A stretch of 64,000 bases of DNA, taken from contig CAYLPZ010000004.1 of NCBI GenBank assembly GCA_964385755.1, forward strand, positions 1 through 64,000, written 5' to 3'. The translations under genes and the position numbers were made by a program. The stretch's first letter is position 1; each line of letters begins with the position of its first letter. This DNA is from CAG-698 sp964385755. Its GTDB lineage: Bacteria; Bacillota_I; Bacilli_A; ML615J-28; CAG-698. The notes beneath the pieces were generated by a model. The model was not told the origin of the DNA. It made no database searches and was given only the letters and a program-made list of their open reading frames with translations. Below are positions 62,347 to 64,000 of the stretch, in pieces.

Positions 62347-64000
62347 TTATTCAATTTCATCATGCATATCGATGATAACTGGCACAATTACTGGCATTTT
62401 CTTAGTTAGTTGTTTTATTTCCTTTGAACATTTATCTTTGATTCTATTTTTTAATTCTACCCAATCAATTAATGTCGAAACAAATGCTTGTTCTATTGTC
62501 TCCTTAGTTATTTCACATATACGACTATATAATAAACTTTCATCGTAAAGTGATTTAAAGCCTTTAGATTCTACTTTAGGGCCTGAAATAATCTTTGATA
62601 ACTTAGCATCTATTGTCGTTACAATTACCATTGCTCCCTCTTGTGATAATTGTTCACGATCTTTTAGTACTACCTCATTAATATCACCAACAACTAACCC
62701 ATCTACTAAAACATCACCAACTTCAACAGTTGAAATATTATCATCTAATATACCATCATTAAAAGTAATCTCTTGACCATTATCTAAAACAATAATTCTA
62801 TCTTCTTGATATCCTGCTTCTAAAGCAATATTTTTATGCATATATTGATGACGATATTCACCAATTACTGGACAGATATAAAGGGGTTTTACCATTTGAT
62901 AAATCATTTTTAAATCTTCACTATCGGCGTGACTACTTCTTATGTTTCCTCTTGTCATATTAATCACTTTACAGCCTGTTTTGCTTAATTGATCTAAAGC
63001 ACGTGTAGCTATTTTTTCAGTACCAACCATAGGTGGACTAATAATTAATACGGTATCATCTTTATTTATTTTAATAAGTTTATCTTGATTAGTCATCATA
63101 CGTTGTAACATGAAATATGGTTCATGTCGTAACCCAGTAATAATAATTGCGAGATTTGGATCATTATTATCATTGTTCTCATCTATAAACTTTAGATTAA
63201 CTAAATTTTCATTTGGAATCTTCAAATAACCAACATTCATGGAAACATTAATTATTCTTTGAACTTTACGCCCAATGATAGCAATTTTTCTTCCTGCTTT
63301 AATGCATAAATCAACAACTTTTTGAATACGATTTAAATCATGTGAATACATTGCGAAAACAATGCGATTTGGCTTTAAAAGTGCTTCTTTAATAGTGAAG
63401 TTAAAATTATAATCATTGTTTGTTCTATTAATATTATTAACACCAATGCTTTCAGGACAAAGCATTAAGCAATTATTTATTCCTGATATTTTTTCAAAAT
63501 TTGTCTGATAGTGACTATCCTTTGTAAATTCTAACGAAAAATCAGGTGCATAAACTATTGAACCATCTTCAGTATTAATTGATATACCCATACTTTCAGG
63601 TATACTATGTGTTGTGTGAAAAAATGAAACAGTTACGTTATTAAATTTTAGTATTTTATCATCATTTATTCTAAAAAGTTTGTATTTTGTATAATCTAAA
63701 TTATTTTCTGTTAATATTTGTTCAACAATTGAAATTGTGAAGTGTGAAGCATAAACAGGTACTAAAATATTTTTAAGTATCTCCGCAATAGCCCCACAAT
63801 TTTCTTCGTGACCATGGGAAATAAAAATACCTGCTATTTTCTCCTTGTTATCTAGTAAATAAGCATAGTCAGGCATAACCGCATCTACACCATATAAATC
63901 TACACTAGGGTATTTTATGCCACAATCTAAAATAAAAATTTGTTCGTCAACTGTAACGATATATAAATTCTTTCCGTTTTCGCCTAAACCACCTAAGGCA
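62347..64000 (-). CDS. RNase J-like protein with degenerate active site (5' end outside window)
   Basis: Partial; codons continue past base 64000 (LGGLGENGKNLYIVTVDEQI is the first readable part). ~551 codons are seen. The metallo-beta-lactamase/beta-CASP fold is typical of RNase J (FILDCGIKYP, AGIFISHGHEENCGAIAEIL, RIVFAMYSHDLNRIQKVVDL, IRSSHADSEDLKMIYQMVKP, VIGEYRHQYMHKNIALEAGY). The metal motif HxHxDH reads HGHEEN, so two ligands are changed. This parallels RNase J2 of B. subtilis, which supports the active J1 subunit. Expect another rnj gene elsewhere in the genome. It lies upstream of alaS on the same strand. Confidence 0.87.
   Translation of the reverse strand, partial: ALGGLGENGKNLYIVTVDEQIFILDCGIKYPSVDLYGVDAVMPDYAYLLDNKEKIAGIFISHGHEENCGAIAEILKNILVPVYASHFTISIVEQILTENNLDYTKYKLFRINDDKILKFNNVTVSFFHTTHSIPESMGISINTEDGSIVYAPDFSLEFTKDSHYQTNFEKISGINNCLMLCPESIGVNNINRTNNDYNFNFTIKEALLKPNRIVFAMYSHDLNRIQKVVDLCIKAGRKIAIIGRKVQRIINVSMNVGYLKIPNENLVNLKFIDENNDNNDPNLAIIITGLRHEPYFMLQRMMTNQDKLIKINKDDTVLIISPPMVGTEKIATRALDQLSKTGCKVINMTRGNIRSSHADSEDLKMIYQMVKPLYICPVIGEYRHQYMHKNIALEAGYQEDRIIVLDNGQEITFNDGILDDNISTVEVGDVLVDGLVVGDINEVVLKDREQLSQEGAMVIVTTIDAKLSKIISGPKVESKGFKSLYDESLLYSRICEITKETIEQAFVSTLIDWVELKNRIKDKCSKEIKQLTKKMPVIVPVIIDMHDEIE

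Overview
The window is about 64 kb of very AT-rich DNA, read with the standard bacterial code (TGA is a stop, Trp is TGG). Gene content points to a low-GC Bacillota, most likely in the Erysipelotrichia / Acholeplasma-like / RF39 part of Bacilli. Supporting features are a B. subtilis-like alaS-ruvX-DUF1292 order, YdjI-type SPFH operons, a PerR-like Fur protein, Pst/Pho genes, a degenerate RNase J, and many lipoproteins with BIG2 or Listeria-Bacteroides repeat domains. Nearly every gene is on the minus strand; psuG, tmcAL and an mrp-like gene (49.4-54.4 kb) are the exceptions.

Layout. 0-5.4 kb: a lipoprotein running off the edge, TraX, DUF3791, and a four-gene SPFH/zinc-ribbon membrane operon (cassette 1). 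5.8-8.3 kb: a broken AAA/DUF4143 gene beside a 33-bp tandem repeat, an acyltransferase, and a decayed AAA ATPase fragment. 8.3-14.9 kb: a complete phosphate regulon in the order pstS, pstCA (one fused permease gene), pstB, phoU, phoB-like, phoR-like, behind PhoP-box-like repeats. 14.9-19.1 kb: a lipoprotein pseudogene with two in-frame stops, a fur/perR plus PTPS-family pair with a PerR-box-like operator, and two membrane-anchored genes. 19.3-22.7 kb: etfB-etfA-glcD, matching an electron-confurcating lactate dehydrogenase. 22.8-26.6 kb: sbcDC.

26.7-40.7 kb is an accessory island with dispersed repeats and decayed genes. It holds (i) a HipA/CtkA-like kinase preceded by a promoter, a roughly 110-nt RNA with two hairpins sharing one 12-nt loop, and a terminator, which is the layout of a type III toxin-antitoxin locus; (ii) a second SPFH cassette, paralogous to cassette 1, with a HEPN-like gene and a frameshifted RHH gene added, lying between duplicated repeat blocks; (iii) two AlbA_2/Schlafen-type ATP-binding regulators whose promoters carry 12-bp direct repeats that recur inside their own coding sequences. 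A tRNA-Leu(CAA) ends the island.

40.7-64 kb is mostly housekeeping: MBL hydrolase and pyrimidine-nucleoside phosphorylase; thyA-folA-plsC; murI, a catalytically doubtful MurI paralogue, a sirtuin and trmL; psuG; a secreted endonuclease I; tmcAL-mrp; a large BIG2/GDPD lipoprotein; M19 dipeptidase; and rnj-alaS-ruvX-DUF1292. The strongest candidates for something undescribed are the kinase-RNA locus, the shared operator/linker 12-mers, and the twin SPFH cassettes.
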